NCBI GenBank assembly: GCA_963969595.1
Contig: OZ018418.1
Coordinates: forward strand, 11,847,001-11,911,000
Length of the DNA stretch: 64,000 nucleotides
Reading direction: 5' to 3'
Source of the DNA: Neckera pumila
Lineage: Eukaryota; Streptophyta; Bryopsida; Hypnales; Neckeraceae
Below, one piece after another: positions 1-10,831 of this stretch. The notes under the pieces were generated by a model. It was given only the letters and a program-made list of their open reading frames with translations, did not search any database and was not told where the DNA came from. The translations under genes were made by a program, and so were the position numbers. Every line of letters begins with the position of its first letter. Position 1 is the first letter of the stretch.

Positions 1-1399
1 GGATAGAATCCGGATTGGTGTGGAATCCGGATTCTATCCGGATTGGTGTGGAATCCGGATGGAATTCGGATTTGGCAACTGGGAGAATTTCGAATGAAGG
101 GAACCTTGTTGAAGACAAGTTTGGAGTCCGGAAAAGTTTCCAGTTGATTGGATGGGAGCCCTGACTAATCTAATCAGTACCCATTCAAAAGACTTCACCA
201 ACATGCAACAACCTTCGCCAAGGCGGGAGCAGTGCGAAGAAGGCGCAAAATTTAAAGTAGTTAGTTACAATAGGTTGTTTTTAATTAGGATTTGAATTTG
301 AATCGGGAATGGGTTTTCCATGCGTGGGGCCCGGATTCCGGATTTTGGATTTTTAGGAATTCCAGATTTTTAGGAATTCCGGATTTTTAGGAATAGCTGA
401 GGCCTGGACTTTCCGGATGTCTCGGATGGTTCTCTGATTGGCTGTCCGGATTCCCGGAGCTGCTTTTTCGCTTTTAAGGTGTTGACTTTGGTTTTGTTTT
501 GGGTTTTTAAGGGCGGGCAAGTTAGTTGCCCCTCATTCCCTCCTAGTTGATATTCAATTGTATTTCATTCCCTTTTCGAAATCTAAGCCCTCGGGTATGC
601 AGTTTGGCTTTATCAGTGTATTCGGATTGTATTGACTTGTGGTCTGGGTGTTGGAAGGAAAGGACGGGTGAGGAGGAATCCGGATTTAGTAGAATACGGT
701 CTGAGTCGAGAGTGTGCTATTGTAATGTTGTTGGATCGTTGACTTAGGAGCTGCGCACAGTGTCTTTAAACTACCAGAAGAGTAGTCCGAATCATAGAGT
801 AGCAGGGAAGCGAGTCCGGTTGTCAAGCCGTGCGAAGGTAAATGCCCGCCCAAGGAAGCCCCCACCTGTCCAAAAGATCTGCCAACCTTAGGATTCATCT
901 AACCTCTAGAAAAATCACACCCTCATAACTTATTCCGGATTCTAAGATCTGTCGTTGTAGTAAGGGAGAGTGAAGTATTCCTGAGTGACCTGCTGTCCGG
1001 AGTTGCCATCCGGAAGCTGTGAGGATCCGGATCTTTTGTCTTATTGCAACGTTTCGAATACTCGGGTGTTGTTGTTTGTGTTTGTTAGAATTATAGGAGA
1101 ACAGGAGTGGTGAAGTCCCTACCCCCCTCAAAAGATCAACTAGTGGACCCTCTGAAGGTAAAACAGAGGTATTGAAAATCGGATTTGAAGAAGAGACGTA
1201 AATTGGATTCCGGATAGTTTATGGTCCGGATTGTGAAAGGATCCGGAAAATGTTGAGTAGGTGAGAAGAAAGAAAGATAGAAAAGTCGGATACCTAGAAT
1301 ATGCTACATATAATCCGGAAATTCCCTGGGACAATATTTCGTGTTATCTTGGCATATTTTTGTGTTAAGGATACTTACGCCTAGATTGCATGTACGACA
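1..1399 (+). mobile_element. Element A': partial FHLYH-type element, 3' noncoding part
   Basis: This segment is the inverted counterpart of roughly the first kilobase of the complete element at 7207-10831. Read on the minus strand from 1399 it begins TGTCGTACATGCAATC, against TGTCGTACGCGCAATC at 7207, and the match runs through the whole segment to about position 300. It covers the noncoding region that lies downstream of the gag-like ORF in the family, so its ORF should lie left of the window on the plus strand. It interrupts the gag-like ORF of element A just after GAGATCCAAC. GTTGG at 1400-1404 is the candidate target duplication; the other end is outside the window. Positions 8-58 hold two copies of an ATCCGGATTGGTGTGG-containing unit 28 bp apart, and CCGGAT words are frequent throughout. 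Confidence 0.75.
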
Positions 1400-1404
1400 G
1401 TTGG

Positions 1405-2817
1405 ATCTCCTAAGAGTACATGGACCGGTTCATCTTCCAACTGCTGACGTCCATCCGATTGGCTGCCTCCCTGGCCGCCACCAATGATGCTTCCACCCGA
1501 TTGGTGAAGTTGGTCAGGATCCGAACTATCCGGGAACTGGATACCTTCTTCTCTTCATGGACCCCTTTGTCAATAATTTCGCTTTGATCGCAACGGATCC
1601 GGACTCTCCGAGAGTGGCCTTCACAGACTCGGCCACCTTCCGGGTTGCTTCTGCCATTTCCCAGACTGCGGCTTTGTCCTCCCTGAGGGCTACCATCTCG
1701 GCCTTCAGAGTGTTGACTTTCTCTTGAAGTCAACAAATCTTTGCCTCCTGCTTCCGGTGCTCATCCGGATTCAACAAATACTGGGCCACCTTACCCGGTA
1801 GCTTACTATCCACCGGTGCACCCACCAGCTCTTTGACACTAGCAAGGGTCCTCCTCTTGACCTCCCAGTCCGCTCGTATCCCGCACAGGATTACCGTCAA
1901 CTGATTGAACGGGTCATTCGGGTCTTTGGGATCCGGCATCTCCACATCCGGTCCTTGGTTTGGAGTCGACCTGTTGGTAGGAGGGGTTCCTCTCTTGCAA
2001 GGAGGCGTCGTCTTCATCCGCTTCCTCGTCTGGAGGTTCTCCTCCTTGTCTGGAGGTTCTCCTCCTCGTCTTCTTCTTCTGTCTCGAGTTCGGACCCGAT
2101 TTGTTCTTCTTGCTTGTCATCCAAACCCGACTCTCCGTACTTCAGGATACACTCTTGAAGGTTCCATGTTTTCTCCTCCGTATCCATGAGGAGTTGGCTC
2201 CAATGGTAGAGGTGGAAGAGATAGGAACTTAAAGGAGTGGCCCTACTCTTCCCGATCCTTGTCACCAGTTGGGACACCAGATCGGAAAAGATCCAGGCCC
2301 AAATCACCTTCCTTTCCCCTCTCAGGGAACCAAAAATTGTGTTGCCAATGGTCATTGTCACCCTCGTTGGCTTCTCCGACTGGACGATCGGAACCAGGAA
2401 CTGGAGGAGGTTGCGGTGCCGGTCGCTCTTGCAATCCGCGACCGCGTATCCGTCCTTGTTGCTCGGCTCTCCATGAAACTTATCATGGATGAACTCATCC
2501 TTCCGTCCAGCCATGCCGGAACCTCCCATCCGGAAGTTGTAAACTTCCCTCCACCTTTCTTCTTCCCATTCGGTCGGGCGGCCCCGAAGCGTGTTGTCGA
2601 ACTCATTCGACACCTTACACTTCAGCTCTCTCACCATCTGCTTGTCCCTAAACCCCTAGGGTTTATCCATCAACACCAGGCAACTCATTGCGTTGAGATC
2701 GTCCATGAGCTTGGTCCTTGCCGGTTCTGCAGTTGGGATGACTGGAACTACTTTCTGGAGCTTGACATCAGAGGAGGAACTGGGTGCTCCCCGTCTGCTC
2801 TTATGCAGTTGAGGCAT
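1405..2817 (-). pseudogene. Gag-like FHLYH protein of element A, broken
   Basis: The best start is the ATG at 2817 (MPQLHKSRRG). The reading frame then has a TAG near residue 54, where the B and D copies have tryptophan in a PW pair. It continues through the family signature: DKF, KDGYAVADC, LLQFL, TRVTMTIGNTIFG, and YLFHLYH near 2200. An acidic, arginine-rich linker follows, encoded by a short tandem repeat (2010-2080) in which the frame shifts. The next block (DPFNQLTVILCGIRADWEVKRR) ends at a TGA at 1730, and a further shift leads into a helical segment ending near 1405 at the A' insertion. Element C has the colinear protein. The role is probably structural (gag-like). No protease, reverse transcriptase or zinc knuckle is visible. 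Damage: nonsense codons, frameshifts and a nested insertion. Confidence 0.7.
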
Positions 2818-3089
2818 GGACACAGACGGCTACTAAACCCTTATCGATCGCTACCTCACTCTCTCCTAGCCGCACGTCCCGTTCCTCACTTCCTCTCGTC
2901 CGATCGCAACCGGAAAACAACACAAAACCTGCAGCCGACACAATCTCTATCTCTCCTACACACTTTGACGGACCTGGCCTGAAGCACACACACATGCAAC
3001 GGCTCTGGCGCAGGCGAAGGCGTACAAGCGCTCAAGGTCAGCTCCAAAACTCAAGGGAAGTAAAGGAGTGAAAATGAGGACGACCAGCC

Positions 3090-3097
3090 TTTATATA
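3090..3097 (-). promoter_or_regulatory. TATA box of element A
   Basis: TATATAAA on the minus strand, 274 bp inside the element's 5' end. The surrounding sequence (ACTATATAAAGGCTGG, then TTTGGAGCTGACCTT) is conserved in element C around 16537. Conservation between two diverged copies supports promoter function. Confidence 0.7.
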
Positions 3098-3371
3098 GTC
3101 CCAGGACCCCTGGCAGGTCATCATGACCTTTTCCGGTCCAGTCCATATCAATCTAGTTCAACCCTAATCTGATCCAAGATGAGACCCGGATGTGATTCCG
3201 CTCCTGAATACTAACGTTCTGACCGGATCAGATCCAATTTTCTCCTGACTGGATTAGCATTGCCGATCATCAGTCTTCTTCTGCCCCTTTAACAGGATCC
3301 GGATCCTAATTACCCGTTTCCGTTCCAATATTTAGGTAAGCAGAGGAAAACTAAAAATTTTGGTTGCGACA

Positions 3372-4757
3372 CTCGTCTGTCCTGCCGGGGATGTCTTTTT
3401 GGGATCGGTCAATAGCATTGGAGACAAAAAGGACATTGCTTATACAACTGAAAAGATGGGGAATTACATAGATGAGGTAGACCCTTTGAACATTGTCCAA
3501 TTATGTACGGACAACGCCGCACTAATGACTGGGGCCATGACAAGCTTGGAAGAAAAGTACCCTCACTTGTATAGACAAGGGTGTGCTGCACACATTCTGG
3601 ACTTACTTTTGGAAGATTGGGGAAAGTCTCAATTGATGAAAGATTTGGTACAGGAGTGTAGGGATATTGTGAAGTACATCAAGAAGTATCAACACATGTT
3701 GGCTCTTTTTCGGAAGTGGTCACCCACCAAAGTCTTGCAACTTCCTTCTAAAATACGCTTTGCCATCAACTTACTAATGATAGACCAATTGGTGGATTGC
3801 AGGCAAGCATTGCGTTCCGTGATTAATGATGACAGCTACATGCAGTTTGAGTTCAATTTGGTGAGGAAGAAAAATGGACGCTTAATTCAAGCCCAAGCGA
3901 GGCAGATCCGTCACAACATTCATTCGGAGGCGTTCGGGGTAAAATGTGAGAACTTCTTGCATATGGTAGAGCCCGTACTCCTTGCTCTTTGTCATTTCGA
4001 TAGAAAAATTCTGGCCATGCCCCAAGCTTGGATAATAATGAAGGAATTGAAAACTCACGTGTATAGTTTGAGGACAGCGCCATTTTGGTTGGATCCAATG
4101 TTGGCAGACAGATACAAGAAGCAATTTGATGCCCGTTGGAAGTTGATGCATACAGACTTGTACTATGCGGAGGCACTCCTGAATCCATTTCTAGCGGATG
4201 TCCAAGAAGTTCTTGCCGATGGCCAAGCCAAGCGAGCCTTGAATCAAGTCATACGGAAATTAAGTCAATCTTTAGGAGTGACGGCATTAGAAGCAATGGA
4301 TGAGCTGATGCAATTTGAAGAGAAGACAGGGCCTTTTGACCCCGTACTAGAGGCTCCAAATGTCAATGAATGTAACTTGCTGCCTCATCAGTGGTGGAAT
4401 CCAGTGGGTGGCAATGCTCTTCCAAAGATAGCAAAGAGAATTCTAGATTTGGCATGCTCAGCGTCTTCATGTGAAAGGAATTGGAGCATGTATTTGTTTG
4501 TGCACAACAAAGTGCGGAACTCCCTGAGTACATCCAAGGTAGAGACATTGGTATATATCTACGCAAACAGCAAACTTGAATGCCAAAAACATGGGTACAA
4601 TCCAGCCCTTTTCTACAAGCAGCTCTTTTTAGATGCAGATGACGCTTCAGACCATGAAGAGAGATTGCCTTGCGGAGACAAAGAGGAGGTGGTTCCTGAT
4701 TTCATGCAAGCAAACGAGAACCATAGGGACGAAGAAGAGCGCTTGCGCGACAATTAA
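3372..4757 (+). CDS. hAT-superfamily transposase, 5'-truncated (DUF659 and dimerization domain)
   Basis: The open frame runs from 3360, but its first four codons (TTG GTT GCG ACA) belong to the end of element A, so true hAT sequence begins at 3372. The N-terminal part resembles DUF659 of plant hAT-like transposases: LCTDNAALMTGA, then EEKYPHLYRQGCAAHILDLL. The C-terminal part has the hAT dimerization signature: WWNPVGGNALPKIAKRILDLACSASSCERNWS, then KVRNSLSTSKVETLVYIYANSKL (quoted in two parts). The N-terminal BED finger and the first catalytic aspartate region are missing, removed or displaced by the element A insertion. The frame stops at TAA (4755-4757) but continues open beyond it. The transposase cannot be functional as it stands. 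Family call is firm; the subfamily is not determined. Confidence 0.88.
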   Translation, partial: LVCPAGDVFLGSVNSIGDKKDIAYTTEKMGNYIDEVDPLNIVQLCTDNAALMTGAMTSLEEKYPHLYRQGCAAHILDLLLEDWGKSQLMKDLVQECRDIVKYIKKYQHMLALFRKWSPTKVLQLPSKIRFAINLLMIDQLVDCRQALRSVINDDSYMQFEFNLVRKKNGRLIQAQARQIRHNIHSEAFGVKCENFLHMVEPVLLALCHFDRKILAMPQAWIIMKELKTHVYSLRTAPFWLDPMLADRYKKQFDARWKLMHTDLYYAEALLNPFLADVQEVLADGQAKRALNQVIRKLSQSLGVTALEAMDELMQFEEKTGPFDPVLEAPNVNECNLLPHQWWNPVGGNALPKIAKRILDLACSASSCERNWSMYLFVHNKVRNSLSTSKVETLVYIYANSKLECQKHGYNPALFYKQLFLDADDASDHEERLPCGDKEEVVPDFMQANENHRDEEERLRDN

Positions 4758-4766
4758 TGGGTTGCA

Positions 4767-5990
4767 ATGATCCCCCCTCAGTACAGTCCCCCTAGACAAC
4801 GTCGACTTTTTGCAAACACGTTTGTAGATGGCAATAATGAGGACGGTGCTACTGAGGAAGAGGTCCTACGTTCTCTAGAACAAGTGCGCGTCCATACATG
4901 GCATGACGATACAATAGAGAGTACCCCGCCATTGAGGGAAAAAAATCCTGACGACAACAACGGTGACATACATATTTTGATGCCAAATTTAGAACCACAG
5001 GCAAGATCACCGGTACCAACTCAGTCGCCTTTGAGAATGCCAATGAATCTCCGCAGCGCTGTAGAAGGTATAGTGAGAAGCGAGCATCAAGAACAACGAA
5101 CTACTGTCGATGAGGTTGAACATGAGAGAATTGCAAATCCTGCAGTATTCAACACAATGGACACTCGAACGTCTGAAATTGACAAATTCAATGACGATGC
5201 GCCATTGGAAAGTCTTTTGTGCATTAACCGTAACATGGTCTTGAATCCAGGAAGTCTTTTGCCCATTAACCGTAACGCGGTCTTGAATCGAGGAAGAGGC
5301 ACAAACTTGCCTATAGCCAGGAGGTCTGCACAAAGTTTACCAACCCCACTAGCACGGCTGCGGGGGCATCGAGGTGCACTAGCAAGCATTGATGAAGAAG
5401 TCCGTGGCTCAGATCCACAACCCACTCAACCGTCATTGGTGTTGGGTCCTGGAGATTCGTCATTGGAAGTGCGTAGACACAGGACTGACAAGGGTAGAGG
5501 CAAAAAGCGTATTAGGAAACCTAAGGAGAAGATACGCAAGAATCATAAATGTACCAACCAAGTTGTCCAGCAATATAGCATGGGTGCGGGATGTTCCACC
5601 CAAAATGTTGGACAATCAAGCAGAGAAGGACAACACCCCACACCCAACATTAATGGACTCACATATGTGAACAAGCTCACAAAACGATTGGTGCAAACAG
5701 AAGGCACAGCTGGCGTGGATATTGAAGTACGGAATCTGAACTCTGAGGTAGAACGTGAAGTACAAAGCGTACCACTACCCCAAGAAGATGACGAGAACGA
5801 GAGCTCCGGCGACAACAGCAGCAGTATAGAGTCGCATGAAGATATAGACCCTGATGCTGATGAAGTGCCAAGCAATTCACCTTCTGGAGACCCTAGACTA
5901 GCTACCTTTCTCAAAATAGGACCCCCCCAAGAGTTGGAAATTTATTGCAATTGGGATTTTAATCTAGGCAGGCCTATGTTGGATTTTTGA
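4767..5990 (+). CDS. C-terminal low-complexity tail of the hAT protein, after an in-frame TAA
   Basis: This 407-residue frame is in phase with the hAT transposase frame and is separated from it only by TAA and three codons. It therefore reads best as the same protein interrupted by one nonsense mutation, although a second cistron cannot be excluded. No domain is recognised. It is hydrophilic and rich in Pro, Ser, Glu and Asn. It contains two near-identical LLxINRN copies (LLCINRNMVLNPGS, LLPINRNAVLNRGR), a basic stretch (DKGRGKKRIRKPKEKIRKNHK, residues about 240-260, quoted as seen) that could be a nuclear localisation or DNA-binding segment, and an acidic serine-rich stretch near residues 345-370. 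It ends at TGA. Confidence 0.55.
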   Translation: MIPPQYSPPRQRRLFANTFVDGNNEDGATEEEVLRSLEQVRVHTWHDDTIESTPPLREKNPDDNNGDIHILMPNLEPQARSPVPTQSPLRMPMNLRSAVEGIVRSEHQEQRTTVDEVEHERIANPAVFNTMDTRTSEIDKFNDDAPLESLLCINRNMVLNPGSLLPINRNAVLNRGRGTNLPIARRSAQSLPTPLARLRGHRGALASIDEEVRGSDPQPTQPSLVLGPGDSSLEVRRHRTDKGRGKKRIRKPKEKIRKNHKCTNQVVQQYSMGAGCSTQNVGQSSREGQHPTPNINGLTYVNKLTKRLVQTEGTAGVDIEVRNLNSEVEREVQSVPLPQEDDENESSGDNSSSIESHEDIDPDADEVPSNSPSGDPRLATFLKIGPPQELEIYCNWDFNLGRPMLDF

Positions 5991-6221
5991 TCCCAGTACG
6001 AGGGGTAGGAGGGTCTTCGACTAAAAATGGCGTTCTGGATCCAACGGCGCAGTCCATTTGACATTTGGAGTTGATCTCTAAAAGTTAGGAGGTTGGTCCA
6101 GCATAGGTGGTAGAAAGTGAAATTCTAGGATTAAGATGAAAATCTTTGAGGATGAAGATGAAAATCTAAATTGATGAGGTTACTAGTAGGAATTTAGGGG
6201 GGGAGTGAGCCCTTGGAAACC

Positions 6222-6229
6222 TATAAAAG
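6222..6229 (+). promoter_or_regulatory. Candidate TATA box
   Basis: TATAAAAG within CCTATAAAAGGGCTC, followed by a pyrimidine-rich leader of the kind found downstream of plant retroelement promoters. No ORF follows closely. Confidence 0.4.
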
Positions 6230-6664
6230 GGCTCTACTGCCCTCTCTAAAATCACCCCCATACTTGTATTTGGATCCGTGGGTCCAAGTCATATTGGATA
6301 TTTTGGTGCTTGAAGCCAAAAAACCTCTACGGTGTTTTCGGAGCACTTTTGGCTCCTTTTGTTGTTGTTTTTCAAGCTTTCAAGGTCCTTGGGGGTCCTT
6401 CTATCTTGCCTTGTGTACTCCTTGTGCGTTTTTTCTTGTGATTTTTATACTCTTGTGAACTAACCCTTGTATCTTGAAGGTCTTTTGTGTTTTCTACTAA
6501 TCTAAACGGAAAGCCACCCCCTTCCGTGCCTTGGCGTATGCCGCCATAGGGGGCCTTTAGAGTGTGATTCATTTGCTTTACCTCATTATACTAACTCACG
6601 TGTTCTCTTAAGTCAAGTTCTTACCTTCTTCTAACGTGCCTCTCGTTGAGTGGATCCCCCTACG

Positions 6665-6996
6665 GGACGGCAAAGCTTTGAACCCCCTTTGTGTATGTTT
6701 CCTAAGTTTGTTTCAAACCTTCTTCTAACATTCCCCTTGTTGAGTGGACCACCCTATGGAACGGCGAAGCTTTGACCCTATGTGTGTTTCCTTTAAAAGC
6801 CTTGTTTCTTTTCCTCTTCTAAAGTCTCCCTCATTGTTTGGACCCCCCTTGGATACAGCGAAGCTTTGAACTAGTGACAAGGTTGAAGTCCTAAAGTGTG
6901 TGCTAAAAGTTTAGGCGGCGAAGCTTTGAACCCCCGAAGTGCCACCAAGTCCTAAAGTTGATGTTAAACCCAACTTAGGGGCGAAGCTTTGAACTC
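6665..6996. repeat. Dispersed tandem GCGAAGCTTTGAAC words
   Basis: The word GGCRAAGCTTTGAAC recurs near 6669, 6762, 6860, 6918 and 6982, with 60-100 bp of related sequence (GTTGAGTGGACC, TCCTAAAGT) between copies. This is a degenerate tandem repeat built around an AAGCTT core. Confidence 0.6.
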
Positions 6997-7206
6997 CCCA
7001 GGTGTTTAGTTCCAAAGTCTAGTTTCCAAGACCTTTGTGGAAACGTCCAAAGCTTAGCTTCCAAGATATGTAGGTTTCCTTTTGCGTCTAGTGAGTTTAG
7101 TTGTTCCCTAAGTTTTTAGTTAGTTTAGTTGTTCCCCAAGTTTTATTTTCCCCAAGTGTATTTCCCCTAGTTTCCCTTAGTTAGCAAGGATCTAGTTTTT
7201 CCTTAG

Positions 7207-10200
7207 TGTCGTACGCGCAATCTAGGCGTAAGTATCCTTAACACAAAAATGTGCCAAGATAACACGAAATATCGTCCCAGGGAATTTCCAGATTCTATGT
7301 AGTATGTTCTAGCTATCTGGCTTTTCTATCTTTCTTTCTTCTCACTTACTTACTCTTTTCTGGCCTCCTTCACAATCCGGATCATAAACTATCCGGAATC
7401 CGGTTTACGTCTTTGCTTCCAATCCGGTTTTCTATACCTCTGTTTTACCATTAGGGGGTCCACTGTTGGTCTTGTAGAGGGGTAGGGACTCACCACTCGT
7501 TGTTCTCCTACAATTCTAACAAACACAAATAAAAACACCCAAGTACTCAAAAGGTTGTAGCAAGACGAGAAGATCCGGATCCTCACAGCTAAACCAGATG
7601 GTAAATCCGGAAAGCAGGTCACTCAGGAATACTTCACTCTCCCTAACTATAACGACAGATCTCAGAGTCAAGTATAAGGGGTTGTGATCTTTCTAGAGGT
7701 TGAATGAATTCTAAGGTTGGCAGATCTTCCGGACAGGTGGGAACTTCCTTGGGCGGGCGCTTACCTCCGCACGGCTTGACAACCGGACTCGCTTCCCCGC
7801 TATTCAAATCCGGACTACTCTAGTAGTAATTTAAAGACACAATGCGCAGCTCCTAAGTCAACAATCCAACAACATTACAATAGCACACTCTCGACTTAGA
7901 CCGTATTCTCCTAAATCCGGATTCCTCCTCACCCGTCCTTTCCTTCCAACACCCAGACCACAAGTCCACGCAATCCGGATACACTGATAAAGCCAAACTG
8001 CATACCCGAGGGCTTAGATTTCGAAAAGGGAATGAAATACAAATGAATATCAACTAGGAGGGAATGAGGGGCAACTAACTTGCCCGCCTTAAAAAACCCA
8101 AATCAAAACCAAAGTCAACACCCTAAAAACAACAAAGGGTAGCCCAAAAACCAAGGCAACCTCACACACACATCAAAGAAATCCCGATTAACCGGGAAAG
8201 TCCTTATCCCTAAACTTCCGGAATCCGGGCCCACGCTAGGATTCCGGTTCCGGATCTAACTAACTAAATTCTAATCCACCTCTACAAGTAATCCCCTTTG
8301 AATTACTTGGTCATCCGAGACTTCTTTGAACTACCGGCTCCTTGCTTGGTTGTCGATTTACCGGAACCCTTGGCTGGCGTCATTTTGGCAGCTTGAGGCG
8401 GATTCTGCCGGGTCGTAGGAGACGTCTCCTCTTCATCCGTATCCTCCTCAGACTCAGTAGCGGATTCAAACTCACCGGATTCAGAGTCTTCGATCTCTTG
8501 CTTTGCTGGCTTCTTACTTTCCGGCTTCCGCTTCTCCGACTTCCAAAGTTTGAGTTGCTTCCCAGGTTCTACCATCTCCAGTTCTTCTTCCAGATCCGAG
8601 AATTCGACCTCCACTATTTCCGTCTTCGTGTTCTTCCGGGTTTCCGACTTGAGTTCCGGTCTTGCCTCTGGAGCCGGATCTCCCAAATCAATCAACTGTG
8701 TCCCCCGTGCTGGTGATGGTTCCGCCATGTGGGGGAATTTCTCCGGATGCTCCCTTGCCGGATTTATTGTTCCCATACCTTCTAAGAGGTCCCTCCGGAT
8801 TGGCAATCTCTGCCCTGTCTTTCCGGATCCCGCCGGAGACTGTGAGGAAGGACTAAATGTATTCACTGTTCCCTACTTCTGGAATTGACCCGAGGAAGGT
8901 ACCTGGGGCAGCTTGAAGAGAGACTTCAAGCCTGGGTCTTCTTTTGTTCCGGAAGTTCCGGCTCCGTACTTGACCGGCAACTCCATGAAGATATCTGGAA
9001 GTGGCCCAAACTCGTCCTTGGCCACATCCAGAGGTCTCAGCAACTGCCGCATCTCGTCCAAAACGGTCTTCATCTTGGCCTTGTAATCGACCAAGACTTG
9101 CAACACTCGAGATCCGGTGACAATGCTGTCGGTATCGAGTTTCTTCATGAAGAGCGCGGACCGGATGACCAAATGTTCCGGTTGTTCTACCAACCCCTTC
9201 AAATCTCGGACGAGCTTCAGGGCATCCGTCTCCTTCTTCTGGGCTGAGATCGACTGTCCCTCCGTCCAGTAAAACTTATTCTTGTAGTTATCCCGTTCCG
9301 CCTTCAGCAGTGCGATCTCCTTCTCCTTTTCTTGGAGTAGTGCCGGATCAGGTCTCTTCCGGATTTCGTTGAAGATCTGATCCGTCTCAACGTTCAATTC
9401 GCTGGCGACGCCCATGATCACCCCTCCCATCTCAGCGTGCATCTTCCGGCACTGTGCCATCCACCGGGCTCCGGTATCATAGAAGTCGGAGACATCGGTA
9501 TACTCCGGCGACGGCTGGGTCAGGGCTGGACTTGATTCCAGCACGTCCATACTCGCTCTTCGTGAGTCCGGATTGGTTACCGTATGCTGCTTCTTTTTCT
9601 CCAACGGCTTCGGTTCCGGATGCTCCTCCTCTTCTTCTTCTTCTTTGGTCGCTTCTCCCGTTGGCTTCAACTCCTCTGTGAATTCGTATTTCAGGATCTG
9701 CATTCCGGTCTCATACGCAACTTGTTCCGGCGGGGTCATGTAATCATAATAATGATACAGATGGAACAAGTACGTACTGACTGGACTCTACTTGGCCTTC
9801 TCGACCACCATCGCCATCTTCTTGACCTTTTGGTGAATTAGGCCTGTCCAATTCACGACTCGGCCTTCCAGTGCTTCAAAAATCGTATTCGCGACTGTGA
9901 CCGTAACTCTCATTGTTTTTTCTAGATATGCTATGGAAATCAGGAAATTCGGTAACCTCCTATGACGCTCATTGCTACAGTCACTAACGGAGAAGCCCTC
10001 CTTGTGGTGCGGTGGCTTCTTGAACTTTCCTTCATGTAAACTTATCCGTCCGGGTTGCGCTTCCAGATCCGGACTGCGTCAACCCGTAAGTTTCCGCCCA
10101 CATCCCTTCTATCCAAGACGATAACCGCCCCCTTGGCGTTGGCTCGAACTGGTTCGGCGCTCCAAAAACTAACTCCCGAAGAAAGTCCTCGCTCCTCACC

Positions 10201-10831
10201 GTCCAGGGTTTCCGGATGAACCCTATATCCCCTAGTGTGGACAGATCTTCCTCTAACTCTAAACGTTCACCAGGATCAGATGGAATGATCAGGTATAAGA
10301 GTTTGACAGACGGAACTGTCTTCTGCCCCTGCGCTGACGTTTCCGCCATTGAACTCTAATCCGGTGCAATCGGCACCCTCCTTTCCGTCTCTCCCTATCC
10401 GGCCTAACTCACCACTCTTTCACTCTTCTAAGAGAAAACGCGCTCCAAACTTGCAAGCACACACCTCCTCGAGCAGAAGAAAGAGGGAGAAGAATGAGAA
10501 GATCATCCGCTTAAGTACCCGGCCAGTGACCGACACCCATTGGTTTGGTCATTTAATGCGCCGCCTTTTTCAAACGGATCTCTAGTTTCCGTAGGTCGGA
10601 CCCCTAGTTCGTAGGTTTGCCGGAATCCGGATCTCCTTCCGATTTCTGGATCCGGTAAAAGTCCGTCTCTTACTCCTTCTACAAGTTTTTGTGAGCCGGA
10701 ACTTTCCGACTCCCTAGTTTCTACTAAATGTTCCGGTTCACGGTTCTACTACTACAAAATTTTGAAAATATTTACGGAATTGATCCTAAACTAATTCGGA
10801 TTTCTAAATAATGACATTGCATGCTCCCACA
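7207..10831 (-). mobile_element. Element B: complete 3.6-kb FHLYH-type element with TSD CTTAG
   Basis: Both ends are visible. The plus strand begins TGTCGTACGCGCAATC at 7207 and ends GCATGCTCCCACA at 10831. CTTAG is present on both sides (7202-7206 and 10832-10836) as a perfect 5-bp target duplication. On the minus strand the order is: 5' end TGTGGGAGC, leader with a TATA-like TACTTAAG, gag-like ORF (10349-8303), and about 1.1 kb of noncoding CCGGAT-rich sequence. I found no direct copy of either end inside the element, no pol-like ORF, and no recognisable tRNA primer site. The 3' noncoding part is about 98% identical by eye to the fragment at 40655-41336. Confidence 0.85.
8303..10349 (-). 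pseudogene. Gag-like FHLYH protein of element B, lightly damaged
   Basis: The start is ATG at 10349 (MAETSAQGQKTVPS). N-terminal features shared with the D copy are a LEL.EDL segment, GF...PW..RS, and a DKF motif, where the frame shifts once at about 10035. The shifted frame gives KEGFSVSDC, RVTVTVANTIFEAL and, after a TAG near 9788, STYLFHLYH. A Glu-rich stretch follows, then a long predicted coiled coil (ALLQEKEKEIALLKAERDN region), then a TAG at 8873. The same frame continues into an acidic then basic tail ending KKSRMTK at a TAA. Without the damage it would be about 680 residues, with no zinc knuckle and no enzymatic domain. Both nonsense codons are TAG. Likely a gag-type structural protein; the layout loosely recalls a 'putative plant transposon protein' domain, which is an inference only. 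Confidence 0.72.

Larger units (their letters stand above)
1400..3371 (-). mobile_element. Element A: 5' half of an FHLYH-type element
   Basis: On the minus strand the element begins at 3371 with TGTCGCAACCAAAATTTT, matching the 5' end of element C at 16266 (TGTCGCAACCAGAATTTT). Homology with C continues through a TATA box, a leader and the gag-like ORF. The element is interrupted at 1399 by A', so its 3' end is not in the window. On its other side it abuts the truncated hAT transposase gene. The first bases beyond the element, CTCGT at 3372-3376, would be one copy of a 5-bp target duplication whose partner is outside the window. Confidence 0.8.
5991..7206. other. Noncoding promoter-like tract interrupted by element B
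   Basis: No credible ORF. A TATA box at 6222-6229 is followed by a T-rich leader, then by repeated GGCGAAGCTTTGAAC words (6665-6995) and by short runs of TTAGTTGTTCCCTAAG type. The tract resumes after element B at 10837 with TTAGCAAAAATCC repeats, so 5991-7206 and 10832-11050 were one continuous sequence before B inserted. It may be the LTR of another retroelement, or downstream DNA of the hAT element; neither end could be defined. Confidence 0.45.

Noticed and set aside
2269..2982. 237-codon plus-strand frame
   Set aside because: Antisense shadow of the gag-like ORF of element A, which is supported by homology with three other copies.
7389..7622. 77-codon minus-strand frame, identical at 40838-41071
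   Set aside because: The identity reflects the two recent element copies; it lies in the family's noncoding 3' part and is not open in the A' copy.
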